Assembly: GCF_004210375.1 (NCBI RefSeq) | Contig: NC_134825.1 | Location: forward strand, 8,122,001 to 8,186,000 | DNA: 64,000 bases | Direction of reading: 5' to 3' | Source of the DNA: Tachypleus tridentatus | Lineage: Eukaryota > Arthropoda > Merostomata > Xiphosura > Limulidae | Shown: positions 39,401 through 48,862 of the stretch, piece after piece | Position numbering within the stretch: position 1 is the stretch's first letter | How the letters are laid out: the number at the start of each line of letters is the position of its first letter | Translations under genes and position numbers: made by a program | Notes under the pieces: generated by a model | Seen by the model: the letters and a program-made list of their open reading frames with translations, nothing else | What the model was told of the DNA's origin: nothing | The model's database searches: none

Positions 39401-42400
39401 GTACAAGACTGTAGGAGACATTACAATTTGATATTAAGTTAGTAATTAATATAGATATAAAGGTGTTCCCTTACAATGGTCAAATTTTGGTTTAAGTTTT
39501 TGAAGAGGTAGGGTTTCTTGATTTTGTATTTGTTTCCCTTCTTAGTATGTTGGTGTTTTCTATTTTAACTTGTCCCCATTTGATCTGCTTCGTTTAACTG
39601 GCTTGCTGTATTCAACCAGACATTTATGGACTTGTATACACAAAACAATCTAGTCAAAATTGAGAAGGACGTGAGAAATAAGATCCGCCACCACAAAAAA
39701 AAAACTAGATCAACTGAGGTGTCAACATGATGAACCACCAGCCAACTGACCTCTTGATTAACAAATACACCCAACAATTAACCACTGAAGAAATGCATCT
39801 GCTTAACAAATGAAAACTTTGCAGTAACACCAAGAAGTATTCCATCCATCAAAATGAAAACCTATCTGGAAGACTTAGCCAGAAGACAAGTGATCCATTC
39901 TGCAAATATTGATAAACACTAACAAAACAATAGAAGACAGCCACCAGAAAGAAGATAACTTCAACAATCCATCTTCCCAGGTAGAACTGAAAACATCTAC
40001 TTCACCAAAACACATCAAACAGCATTTCAAGCAACTTTCTCAAAAGAATCCTCATACAAAACCATTAACATGATTTCACAGAAAGCTAAAAAATAACCTT
40101 ACACAGAAAGATATTAATTCTATAAAAAAAAAACCTAAAATGGACAATATCAAAATCCTAAAAGCTGATAAAAGCAACACAACAGTAATAATGAACACAA
40201 ATGAGTAAATTCAAAAACTGAGTAACATCTTATCAGATACAAATAAATTTAAGCCAATACACACAAATCCAACAAAAGCACATGAAAACCAACTAAACAA
40301 AATGCTGCTACTAATAAAAAAGAAACCAATACAATTTCAGCAAACCTTTATTCCTATCTAAAGACTGACTCATGCATACTACAATTATATGGCATCTCCA
40401 CACTTCAAAAACCAGATTGTCCACAACGATCCATAATGTAAACCTATGAATCACTGAACCACAACCTCAGAAAATACACAGAGTGGACATTTTCCAAATA
40501 TGCAACATTAGCCGCTCCTTTTTCAAAGACTTTTAACTTGATCAACTAAACCATAAAGCCTTAATGGCCAGTTTTGATGTAATCTCTCTCTTCACAGAAG
40601 AAGTCTTAACCACTGAAGCTTGCAAGACAGCTTTAAAACTTTATCCAAGACCCCATCCCATTGATACACACCCCCAGCAACTAGTTAGTAACCTTAAATA
40701 ATTCATTACTGCCAACACTATGTTCAATGACCAAAACTACCTACAAAACTAACTTAAGTATGGGGAATCCCATGTCACCAGTTCTATCCAACATTTTTAT
40801 AACACAGATTGAATCTCAAGTGATCAGTTCAGCCTTACACCCCCCACTATACTGGTACAGGTATGTTGACAATATAATTACTGAATTCACATCTACAGAA
40901 TAGTTTTTTCAACCACATTAACTCTATACACCCCAACATTAGTAAAATTTGAAACAACAGTTCTTTTCATGCTCTACACAGTGGAATTTGATCCAGAAGC
41001 ATTTTTTATTTGATAACAAACAAAACTTCAAAACTAAATACTTTTTTAGCCATTGAATTTGTAGAAACAAAGCCACACAATAACTGTGTAGTATGTATCA
41101 CACAAAGCATAAAACAATATAGGTGTCCAAATCTAACCAAACCATTGTATCATCTATTTATCATTTCTTGACATGCTGTTAAGCAGCACATTGTAGCTTA
41201 GTTTGCTTCAAAACTAATGCAAGTACAATCTCTTTCCTTTACTTACATAGGTACAGATGTATGTTCATACTTGATTTTTAACTTTTGGTTGTTCACAGTT
41301 TTCTTGTTACTTATCAATATAATATGAATTCGTGGGTGCAAGTTTTCACATGATGTATTTTATTAAGACTACATTTTACCTCACCTTGTCAACAGGTTTC
41401 ACACTGTTTCAGGTTATCAGGTAAATCAATTTTATAACAATCACAAACTACTACTCTCACAAGGTAGCCAAATGCCTTGGCATCTACTTAATGATGCACA
41501 TAAATGGATTAACAAGATTCATGGTGTCCCCATCTACCATCTAGCAAATCATCACTAATTTAAGTGATAAGACTTCATACAAGGCAGCTAGTCAATACCA
41601 ACCACAAACTCTGGAGTTACTTTTTACCAATGAAGAGCAGAAATAACCATCACATAATGCCTCCAGGACTGACAGAACAAACAGGTAATATGACAGGTTT
41701 TAATACCATAATCCCAACATTGCAAACTGACTGTTCCAACCACCAGGCCCCCTGTCCTCCAAATAAGGAACTAAAATTTCATTTCTCTTTATCTCCACAT
41801 ATAGCAAAATGAACCTAATTATGGAAGCTATTCTTCTCCAGTTTTAGCTTTAGGAACCATGTTTTCATAAGGATCAATGATAAGTCTAAAAAACACAACA
41901 TATCTACTGATGATGACCAAACTTGTTTGAAATATTGTACATTTGTTAATAAAAGTTTCTTTCCTTGTCCATCTCCAAACTTTACTTTATAAAAGTGTAT
42001 TCCACATTAAATTTCAGATAGTGTACTAGCATCTTTATGTATAATTTAAGTATTAAATACTTATTAGATCTTTGAAGGCACAACTGAAGAAAAAAGATGT
42101 TGAAGAGTTAAACTCTTACAGATTTCTGTATATTAATACTACAATTTGTAGTCATTTGGATTAAAAATGTAACAGTATAGTAAGATTGGTAAATAAAAGG
42201 AAGATGGTAAGAGTTCTAAATTAAATCTTAGATGTAAATTTTATGACAGTGTTATAGGCTTGGTACATGTAATGCCCATGTTACTTTAGACTTTGGTATA
42301 TTTCAACTTTCTGATAAATCATAAAACAGAATAAATGCATTGTTTTATTTAATAAAATAATGTATTCATTGTCTCTTGGTTTTTCAATAACAAGCATGTT

Positions 42401-45400
42401 TACTTGAACTTAGATTAATTAGTTTAAAATTCAGATTACAGTAAAAGGTAGGTTATAAAATAAATCAGGCTAAAGACATTTTATTACTGTTACATATACT
42501 TAGTTTAGTATACTATAATGTCCTATTTCTAAGTTATAATTAAAGAATCTTTAGTGTGAATACAAAGTAGTCATCAAAAAATACAGATGGTTGTATTAGA
42601 CTTAACAGTAACAGTGTTGACAACAGGTAAGTGGTATATTTATTTTCAAGCTATAAATACAATAATTAAGACTAGTGTTCAAGTTAAGCATTCATAGTTT
42701 GTTAGGCATAACAGGTGCAATACGTAGGTCTTATTTGGGAACTCAAGTCTGGGATGCACTTTTAAAGGAATCCAATAATGAAGATGTAAATTTTTATGTA
42801 GAACTTGGAGGTTATTATAATTAAAGTAGAGATAACAGATAAAAAGTGTAGATTGTGTAAGTTGGTAGTAGGATTTCACGAAGAGCATAAAAACTTTTAT
42901 ATACAAGGAATACATCAGTTAACAATGACATTCAGGAAGTTAGAAAGAATAATATTAGAGTTAAAACGTGGTGAATTTTGTTATTATGAAACTATTCTAC
43001 TGAGTAACAAATATTAGCTCTTGACTTCTGCAGATGAGGAACTACTTGAGGGAAAGAAAACAAAAGGATGACACAGATGATAATGATGTCATAGTTACAG
43101 GCAATTTCTTGACAAGGTATGTAGACAGGATAGTCTGTGGGGTAAAGAATTATGTTACCCTACCCAGGGACACAGGTGAAGAATATAAATGATAGAGTAG
43201 GGAATGTATAAGCAGGCTAGCAGAGATGTAGTTTTTATGGTGCATGTTGAAGCTAATGATGTAGGGAAAGTTAGGTCAGAGGAGCTAATTAACAAGTACA
43301 ATGGGTTGATAAAGGAATTTAAAGTAAAATTAAGTTTGTCAAAAATACCACCTAGAACTAACTGAGGAATAAGTTACAAATGGGTCACTAGAGTTAAATG
43401 TTTGTGTTTTCCTTATTGCAATGTGAGGGCCTAGAAAACTACATGCAAAAAGAATAAGCAAACAAAAATTTAACATAGGAAATGAGTACAGTAGTAGTTA
43501 TAAAGATAGGCTTAATTGTTACTATTGTAATGCTAGAAGGATAAGAAAGAAAAGATGACTTTAGATCATTGGTGGGAATGGAAGATTTGATATAATGTGA
43601 ATAACTGAAACATGGTTAAACAGATAGTTTTGATGACAAAAAAAAGATTCTTTAAAATACACAGTTGCAGGCTATCTAACAGGGATAAAGTATTAAAAGG
43701 GGTGGCTTTATATGTAAAACATAAGTTATATCTTGTGGGTTGAGGATATCAAAAGAGAATAGCAAGGAGTATGAAACAATTTGAGTTTCTGTTAGTAAAT
43801 ACAAAGGGAAAGTGTTTTTTTTAATGGGAATTTGCCACAGACCACCAAATGATATTGATTAAATTACCGAGAAACATTACAATAAGATTAAAATTCCAGC
43901 TACGTGTGAAGTCATAATTACAGGTGATTTTAATTTCAGACACACATACTGGGAAATCCTAGAGTCAGACCATGATGAAGATAGGTTTTAGGAAACTATT
44001 CAGATTGGCTTTATTCACCACTTAAGTCAAGCAACCTACTAAAAACAATGATATTTTAGATGTATTGCTAACTTTTAACATAAAATGATTGAGATGGCAG
44101 AAATTGGAGAACATTTGGGTGCAAGTGATCACTGCTCTATTAGGTTTGATGTTTTGCTTCATATGAGGATAAGAAATAATGATATTTTAGTTATAAATTT
44201 CAAAGCAAAGTTTGAAGGAATGCAACAAGAACTATTTATTATAAATTGGGCAGCTGAGTTATTTGGAGATGCTGATTAGATATAGAAAATTTTTAAAAGA
44301 TAATTTTTGTAAATATTTTAGGGTAAACACTCATTACTAGAAAGAAAATAGAAGCTGCAAGTATAAAAACCAAGTTGGCTCACAAAAAGTTTAAGAGAAA
44401 ATTGAAGAAAAGTATCATAAATTTAAGGTATTTAAATTGACAAGGAGACTTAGATTATAGAATGTTAAGAAAGTTGGTGAAACAGGAAGTTAGAACAAAG
44501 ATGTAACAGAAAAGGTTGACTGAAAATTAACAGTAAGAATTTCTTTAAATAAATTAATAGATGCTGTTGATTAACAAAAGGATTTAAATCATTTAGTGAG
44601 CTGGGAAAATAAATGACAGATAGGTTTTAATTATAATAAATGTAAGATAATACATGTGGGTTATCATTATTTCAATTGTAATTTGGATAGAGATATCATT
44701 AACAGTGTCAGGAAAGAACAAGATGTTGCTGTAATAGTTCATCAAATCTCTAAAGCCATCCAAGCACTGTGCTGTTGTAGAACAAATATTGTATACAAGT
44801 CTAAATAGGTTATAACTTCATTGTACAGCCAGTTAGGTCACATTTGGAATATCGTGTTCAGTCTTGGGCTCCTTACCCAAGGAAAGGTAATGAACTGTTT
44901 GACAGGTGCAGAGAAAGAGTTACTATAATAGGGCTCATGATAGAGGGATTGTCCTATGATGAAATACTGAAACCTCTCAAACTATTTTCTCTTGAAACAA
45001 GAACAACTGGTAGGAAAATCTGATTGAGATGTTTATAAGTTTAAACAGAAGTAACAGTGTTGGTGTATTATATTCTTTCACAATGGAATAGTAAGACTAG
45101 GTAACAAATATAAATTTTGGCAAGGTAGGAATTATCTTCAGCTAAGACAGAATGGTTGGTCTACAGAATTGGTTGCCTTCAAATGTTGTGGTCAAAGTAA
45201 ATTTAAGAAAAAGCTTGACAAGTATATGAAAAATGACTGGCTTTAAGTTTGTTTGTTTTTAATTAATTTAATTCAGAGAATAGAGGAGCCAAGATGGGCT
45301 GATACATACCATGTTGTCCCAAAACATTATGTTAGTAACTAAAATGTTATGCATAATTCCCCTAACATCTCCTACGCATTTCCCAATCACTATTCTAATA

Positions 45401-45743
45401 CATCAAAATTCATACGTCAGCCAAAATAAAAGTGCCTATTTGTGTTTGGTAGAAACTATGACTGCAACAATACTTTCTTTTTGCATTTTATTTACAGTTT
45501 ATTATTCAAATATCTAATGTTGTCTTACTAGTATTTTTTTACTTTCTCCTCTATGTATTATTAGGCTTAACACTTGATGTAAATTATGCAGTCCCGAGTC
45601 AGTGGCAATAGTATCAGTATTAAAGAGCGTAACATGTTTTTTGAGAGAAGTAAAATTATAAACAAATTCCTAAAACGAAAATCCGTTACTCACAGTTGAT
45701 CGTAAAATGTGTTAATGAAATTTTCCACCCGAAACGTCGCCAT
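15441..45743 (-). CDS. TMBIM6: Transmembrane BAX inhibitor motif-containing protein 6 (Bax inhibitor-1)
   Basis: Eight coding exons on the minus strand (45743-45694, 39090-38982, 27949-27829, 23898-23752, 23280-23201, 18203-18103, 16990-16921, 15470-15441), each bordered by AG/GT, join in frame to 236 codons (235 residues and stop); human BI-1 has 237. The family is an ER-membrane protein that restrains cell death, lowers ER calcium load and dampens IRE1 signalling. Marks in order: N-terminal [36 protein letters not shown] (first membrane segment); [63 protein letters not shown] with the conserved [31 protein letters not shown]; and a basic tail KRRRRD. Six to seven hydrophobic stretches alternate with short loops. 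No frame breaks. Introns are 0.5-11 kb and full of repeats. The start is the first ATG with a good match to family length, and the upstream minus-strand sequence has no splice-joined extension that I can see. Confidence 0.96.
16921..16990 (-). CDS. TMBIM6: TMBIM6 exon 7: [20 protein letters not shown]
   Basis: Completes the split Trp of GDRDFIW and encodes the last semi-hydrophobic segment, ending TRQ. The DxVxxFRKLMxIL pattern is diagnostic of the family. Confidence 0.95.
18103..18203 (-). CDS. TMBIM6: TMBIM6 exon 6: YDTQ segment
   Basis: Encodes [33 protein letters not shown] and the first two bases of Trp. The Asp of YDTQ is one of the conserved acidic residues of the family's calcium/proton-sensing core. 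Confidence 0.96.
23201..23280 (-). CDS. TMBIM6: TMBIM6 exon 5: [20 protein letters not shown]
   Basis: Membrane segment followed by SVFIYQ. Borders TTTCAG and CAG|GTAGTC on the gene strand. Confidence 0.93.
23445..23710. repeat. Diverged tandem repeat, about 3 copies of 95-102 bp
   Basis: Copies begin near 23452, 23547 and 23649 with AAACAAGAT and share TTTGTTTGGCCTGAAGTAGTAT-like and TTGGTCACCATATTTAC stretches. Located in TMBIM6 intron 4. Confidence 0.75.
23752..23898 (-). CDS. TMBIM6: TMBIM6 exon 4: two membrane segments
   Basis: Encodes [38 protein letters not shown] and [13 protein letters not shown](R/S)II followed by a TAF/LAF segment, and the (R/G)S(Y/W)LFLGG loop, are strong family marks. 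Confidence 0.97.
26478..26755 (-). mobile_element. tRNA-derived SINE, type 1
   Basis: The tRNA-like head is on the minus strand: box-B-like GGGTTTGAATCCCCC and GGCATGGTCAGGTGGGTTAA near 26690-26750. The body has CTAGAGGGAAGGCAACTAGT and CATCACATTATAATG; the tail is TTGTTTATTTTTGAATTTTGC at about 26478. Same family as 46999-47268 and 47622-47901. Located in TMBIM6 intron 3. Confidence 0.88.
27829..27949 (-). CDS. TMBIM6: TMBIM6 exon 3: [20 protein letters not shown]
   Basis: Second membrane segment followed by [20 protein letters not shown] and the split Gly. The TPHxxxxxxKRL loop matches other BI-1 proteins. Confidence 0.96.
29266..29335. repeat. Near-perfect 70-bp palindrome
   Basis: Arms 29266-29299 and 29302-29335 are 34 bp each, with one mismatch and a 2-base centre. 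Each arm carries GCAAAAACGGCTCGTTTGGG (or its complement). One arm continues outward into GTAGAGAAA... CCCACTTG and a TCAGTGATGTCG stretch, so the palindrome is two head-on copies of a dispersed repeat also seen near 13980, 46212 and 63974. The rest of this 11-kb intron (27950-31580) shows nothing else I recognise. Confidence 0.95.
31590..31950 (-). pseudogene. hAT-superfamily transposase C-terminal (dimerisation) region, relic
   Basis: On the minus strand, about 31920-31790 reads [20 protein letters not shown] then VLVLSH, stops, AIVERRFSV, and further on [26 protein letters not shown]. The order LSH(S)NAxVERxFSV - (I)xDxVxxAGG - RxxYE is the end of hAT transposases related to KIAA1586/ZNF862-type proteins. 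Several stops and frame changes show it is dead. A 92-codon minus frame just upstream (32315-32037) may be part of the same gene, but I cannot match it. A plus-strand stretch near 32705-32800 (YNDTKWLNH...) may be a second hAT relic. Confidence 0.65.
33296..33443. repeat. Tandem repeat, 64-bp unit, about 2.3 copies
   Basis: Unit contains GACCTGAGAGAGGAATACAA and GTAGTATTAACCTGG, then GTAGACTACAACATTA. Confidence 0.9.
36157..37004 (+). pseudogene. pogo/Tigger-type DDE transposase relic with 3' end
   Basis: Three frames in turn give [15 protein letters not shown] (about 36160), [19 protein letters not shown] (36296 on), [35 protein letters not shown] and VNKSFKD (to 36589), then [20 protein letters not shown] and [14 protein letters not shown] (36615-36730). 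LPKEKFP, D(S/A)FxGHL, IPxGxTxQLQPLDV and NKPFKD are signatures of the CENP-B/JRK/TIGD (pogo) transposase family; one catalytic Asp lies in the D of the DSFxGH motif, which here reads YAFYGH, so it is lost. GGGGGTACATCTTAAATTCG at about 36968 looks like a pogo-type terminal repeat. Frameshifts make it non-functional. Confidence 0.75.
38222..38438. repeat. Minisatellite, 43-bp unit, 5 copies
   Basis: Unit contains AATTATAAATAGCCTACTAA and AACAATGGGATACTTGTT; copies look identical. Located in TMBIM6 intron 2, about 540 bp from exon 2. Unrelated to the 43-bp array at the left end. Confidence 0.95.
38982..39090 (-). CDS. TMBIM6: TMBIM6 exon 2: [20 protein letters not shown]
   Basis: Completes Leu17, then [12 protein letters not shown], the first membrane segment and [12 protein letters not shown]. 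HLKxVY followed by an Ala-rich helix and GxYVH is typical of BI-1. Confidence 0.96.
39255..39600 (-). mobile_element. Penelope-like element 3' fragment, inverted copy
   Basis: About 39265-39345 matches the fragment at 56775-56850 (GCTGGTATGGGTATTAA... and GTCATCTTCAGGT), and 39430-39560 matches 56950-57080. It therefore corresponds to the end and terminal-repeat region of a Penelope-like element on the minus strand, pointing away from the reverse transcriptase relic that starts about 39600 on the + strand. Penelope elements often carry such an inverted partial copy. Confidence 0.6.
39600..41230 (+). pseudogene. Penelope-like reverse transcriptase, relic
   Basis: Broken plus-strand frames give [11 protein letters not shown] (39780), [14 protein letters not shown] (about 40154), FDVISLFTE (40572), [20 protein letters not shown] (about 40765) and [10 protein letters not shown] (about 40850). 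These are the ordered RT motifs of Penelope-like elements. The catalytic Tyr-x-Asp-Asp reads YVDN, so the second Asp is lost, and there are many stops. No intact GIY-YIG endonuclease follows. It lies in TMBIM6 intron 1. Confidence 0.8.
41497..41550 (+). repeat. Fragment of the 14.7-kb TTAA MITE family
   Basis: AATGGATTAACAAGATTC followed by a GTCCC(C/T)ATCTAC(C/T)ATCTAGCAAA stretch matches positions about 14811-14846 of the complete element. No ends are visible. Confidence 0.6.
41574..41755 (-). mobile_element. Degenerate type 1 SINE
   Basis: AAGGCAGCTAGTCAATACCA, CAAACTCTGGAGTTACTTTT and CCATCACATAATGCC parallel the body of the complete SINEs in order. The head is badly decayed. Confidence 0.6.
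42680..45300 (+). mobile_element. CR1-like LINE, decayed, with ORF1 and ORF2 pieces
   Basis: A plus-strand series in broken frames. ORF1: [20 protein letters not shown] and [13 protein letters not shown] (42845-42950), then an SGNH-esterase-like stretch, [20 protein letters not shown] (about 43240-43300), where relatives have HxGTND. ORF2 endonuclease: [18 protein letters not shown] (about 43825-43860), [10 protein letters not shown] (about 43910), then [18 protein letters not shown] (44100-44150). C-terminal part: [11 protein letters not shown] (44630), [15 protein letters not shown] (about 44735), TIVYKSK-like, [15 protein letters not shown] (45200-45245). Most of the RT domain is missing and stops are many. 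It lies in TMBIM6 intron 1 and could not move by itself. Confidence 0.82.
45694..45743 (-). CDS. TMBIM6: TMBIM6 exon 1: start codon
   Basis: ATG at 45743-45741 on the minus strand, [16 protein letters not shown] and two bases of Leu, with the strong donor CT|GTGAGTAA. The joined length (235 residues) and the position of the first membrane segment agree with BI-1 relatives, which supports this start. Confidence 0.88.
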
Positions 45744-45880
45744 CTTTTGTTATATAAAACCTTACGCAATTTCCTTAAAACAGTCGAATATCGTCCTCAC
45801 CGTATCACCTTATTTCTATTGATCGCTCTACTATAGCTGTTGACGTGTATTTAAACAACAAATATTACGTCATAATATTT
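45744..45880 (-). promoter_or_regulatory. TMBIM6 5' UTR and promoter region with CRE/UPRE-like sites
   Basis: CpG-richer than the surroundings. Two ACGT-core sites lie 100-130 bp upstream of the ATG: TGACGTG at 45841-45847 (the core of ATF6/XBP1 unfolded-protein-response elements) and TTACGTCA at 45865-45872 (CRE-like). The transcription start is not visible, so the promoter call is inferred from position. Confidence 0.45.
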
Positions 45881-46114
45881 CTGTAACATTAAGAAACATC
45901 TCTGTGAAGACTCTAAAGAGTGAAATATTTCTTAAAAAAAACACACAAAAACTGTATATATTATGCAGATTATTCATCCATTACATTTATTAGGATATAT
46001 TTCTTAAATTGTTTCATTGCATCGTTTTCTCATTCTTACTGTAGAATAGAATATTTGTTAACTCTTTCTGACAAGTATTAAATGGGAAGAATTTAATCAT
46101 AAATAATAACAGTT

Positions 46115-46320
46115 TGCTCGTCTGTTTGTTTGTACTTAAGCACAACGCTACACAATGGCTATCTTTATTGAATCCACCACATGTACCGGAACGCAATCTT
46201 TAACGTTGTAAAATTTATATGCAAAAACGGCTCGTTTGGGTTGAGAAAATATTTTACGACATCACTGATTTAACGTTGTAAGCCCACAAACTTATCGTTG
46301 AGCCAATGAAGGGCAAAAAA
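46115..46320 (-). mobile_element. Type 2 tRNA-derived SINE, split by a 57-bp insert
   Basis: Plus-strand reading TTAAGCACAACGCTACACAA, TGGCTATCT, CATGTACCGGAACGC, TTTAACGTTGTAA, then AGCCCACAAACTTATCG. This is the reverse of the copy at 58893. The body is interrupted at 46212-46268; the interrupting piece is bounded by a 13-bp direct repeat TTTAACGTTGTAA. Confidence 0.75.
46212..46268. mobile_element. 57-bp insertion of the GGCTCGTTTGGGTTGAG family
   Basis: Bounded by the 13-bp duplication TTTAACGTTGTAA at 46199-46211 and 46269-46281. It contains GCAAAAACGGCTCGTTTGGG and ACGACATCACTGA, both shared with the palindrome locus at 29.2 kb. Long target duplication suggests retro-type integration of a short fragment. 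Confidence 0.75.
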
Positions 46321-46500
46321 TAGAAAGTACAATTATTATCAGAAAGTTTCACAATTCAGCGCGAAATATCTCACAGACTATATGGTAGAGGAAGGTGAAA
46401 TAGCACAGAGGTGTTAAAATGATCATGCTGTTGCTAATGCAGCAATTGTCACATATTGTCCCTACTCCCCAGGAGCACTACTGCGACACTGTTCAAAATA

Positions 46501-46998
46501 CAGTACTGTGCAAAAGTGTTAGAATAGGTGAATACTTTGTCGTTCTTCCCATTTTATAGGACTAATTCTTCCATGCCACTACAGAATGCAAATGCCAACA
46601 CTATAGTAACATTTCATTGATCCTTGTTGACAACTGAATGAGTCAGGATGAGAATACTTATCATTCTTTAGAATTCCAGCATACTTGTACCAAACACATG
46701 TCATAAGGATTCTGCTTGAATTAACGTACTGATAAAATCTATGGTCTGAAATGACCATTATGGTACTCCATGCAGTACCTTACCTATATAGAAAGAAGCT
46801 ACAAGGAGATAGCATACAGTACCGATATATACTAGAAGTAAATTTAACAGCACTCCACAAATAAACCTTGATAACAACAGTGTTTAACACTATATATTAA
46901 ATTTTTTTTATCATGCTATGGCCCAAAAAGCGTAAAGAATTGTCAATAGAGCAGAGAGTTCGCATAAACACTTTACGTGATGCTGGTTGGACTTTGTG
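46501..46998 (+). mobile_element. Tc1/mariner-like element, 5' part, cut by a SINE
   Basis: TA followed by CAGTACTGTGCAAAAGTGTT at 46501 is a Tc1-type terminal repeat at a TA target. From 46913 a frame reads PKKRKELSIEQRVRINTLRD then AGWTL, the start of the helix-turn-helix DNA-binding domain of Tc1-like transposases. The frame then runs straight into a SINE at about 46999, and no DDE domain or right end follows. Confidence 0.75.
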
Positions 46999-47268
46999 GT
47001 CTGGCATGGCCAAATATTTAGGACACTCGACTTGTAATCTGAGGGTCGCGAATTCGAATCCCGTCACACCAAACGTGCACCCTCTATCAGCTGTGGGGTT
47101 GGGGGTATAATGTGACGGTCAATTCCACTATTCGTTGGTAAATGAGTAGCCCAAGAGTTGGCGGTGGGTGGTGATGACTAGCTGCCTTCCCTCTAGTCTT
47201 AGACTGCTAAATTAGGGACGGCGAGCGCAGATAGCCCTCGAATAGCTTTGTGCGAAATTCAAAAAGAA
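46999..47268 (+). mobile_element. Type 1 tRNA-derived SINE
   Basis: Head CTGGCATGGCC... with box-B-like GCGAATTCGAATCCCGTC (about 47048), body CACTATTCGTTGGTAAATGA, GTGGTGATGACTAGCTGCCT, CTCTAGTCTTAGACTGC, tail TTTGTGCGAAATTC. Inserted into the Tc1-like transposase. Confidence 0.9.
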
Positions 47269-47269
47269 A

Positions 47270-47395
47270 TTTGTTTGGGACAGCAAGCCTTCCGAGTTAC
47301 AATGCTCAAATCAGGGGTTCAGTTAGCCTCGGGGGACACAAGAGATAGCCCGATGTGGCCTCGTAATAGTAAAACCCACACATGTGGTATTTTTT
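47270..47395 (+). mobile_element. Type 3 tRNA-derived SINE
   Basis: GACAGCAAGCCTTCCGAGTT, ACAATGCTCAAATCAGGGGTTCA (box-B-like, about 47310), GACACAAGAGATAGCCCGATG, GTAAAACCCACACA. The order of anticodon-like arm, TpsiC-like arm and GATAGCCCGATGTGG body is that of a tRNA-derived SINE. Confidence 0.65.
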
Positions 47396-47621
47396 AGGGG
47401 AATGGTATTCTAATTTCTGTGAATGAATACGGCACTGAGTTGTTGTCTTTTAACAGAATGGTAATCTTGGCTCCACGGTTTAATATGTATTGTATTTGTC
47501 CGTTTTATTACGTCTATGAATTTTGGTTATTTTTGGGAAAAGGACATTCAACTGCTATAGGAAATTATTATACATTCTGCATTAATATTTTGCTGTTGCA
47601 TGGTTATGGTCACTAATGATT

Positions 47622-47901
47622 TGTTTGTTTGTTTTTTTTAATTTCGCACAAAACTACTCGAGGACTATCTGTGCTAGTCATCCCTAATTTAGCAGTGTAA
47701 GACTAGAGGGAAGGAAGCTAGTCATCACCACCCATCGTGAACTATTGGGCTACTCTTTTACCAACAAATATTGGAATTGACTAAAACATTATAACGCCCC
47801 CACGGCTGAAATGGCTAGCATGTTTGGCGTGACCGGGATGCGAACCCGCGATCCTCACATTACGGGTCGCACGCCTTAATACGCTTGACCATGCCGGGCC
47901 G
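47622..47901 (-). mobile_element. Type 1 tRNA-derived SINE
   Basis: The most complete copy here. Tail TTTGTTTGTTTGTTTTT, body AGACTAGAGGGAAGGAAGCT and ATTATAACGCCCCCACGGCT, head reverse complement of GATGCGAACCCGCGATCCTC (box B) and CATGCCGGGCC at 47892-47901. Confidence 0.92.
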
Positions 47902-48862
47902 TCAAAAATCACACAAACAATTTCTTTGTAGTTGAGTCAAAAAATATAATACAGTAACACGTCAGTATAATCATGTAGAATTTACAAAGGATAAAAATTT
48001 CGACTAGTTTCGAAAGGTATAGCTTGTTATTCTCAATGGTAAGAGTAAAAACGTTCTCTTTTTCACATTCATTTTAAAAACAGCCTCAGTAATGTCGATG
48101 GTCACTAAAGTGCAATACACTAGAAGAAAAAAAGAATTCAATATAGAATAAAGTGCAAGTTTTATTTCATGTAGAAGTAAGTTTTCTCCATTTTTTAAAC
48201 ATCTTTGTCGGCTTTCTTATAAATTAAGTCATTTTGGCTTAGCAATTATATTTTATTGATCAAATTTAAGGCCAATTTTCAACTTCCTTACAACAATACT
48301 GGTTTTATCTTTATGTTCCTTTATTCTTGATATAAACTATATTTTTGATATATCAATTCAGTTGTTTAGTTAGATTGTTCTAGATCAGGGGTGTGCAACA
48401 GGCGGCCCGCGGGCCACAACCCGGCCCGCTAAGCCATTTAGTGTGGCCCTAGTTGTTGTAATCTAACCATGTGGCCTGATCTGTAATCCAACGCAAATGG
48501 AATATTTTTAAAAGCATCGATCCTACGGGATTCCCAGGCTTCGACTCGACAAACTTCTAAAATTATCTTTGCTAGAGAGGAGCAGGCCGAATTCGATTGG
48601 TCGGCCTCCTTAGGGCATGAATAGGTGACGTGCACTAGCACTATTGTCTACGACTCAACGTCATGTCCTGAACCTCGCCTTCGCCCGCTGGCGACAATTT
48701 TCCCTAACCTCTGCTGTCCGTCGTTCATTATTGGTGAAAATTTTATTACCTTTTACAGTTACTACAAGAGATTGAAGGTAAATTGATTATTATTTAGCAT
48801 ATTGTTGTGACTTTACTGAATTTATTAAAATTTTTGCTTTCAGATGCATCTGATTCTATGTA

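Noticed and set aside
47041..47080. tRNA gene, suggested by GTTCGAATCCC-like box B sequences here and at 26.7, 47.85 and 52.7 kb
   Set aside because: Each lies in the head of a SINE with the same body and tail; the acceptor and D arms do not pair, so these are SINE parts and not tRNA genes.
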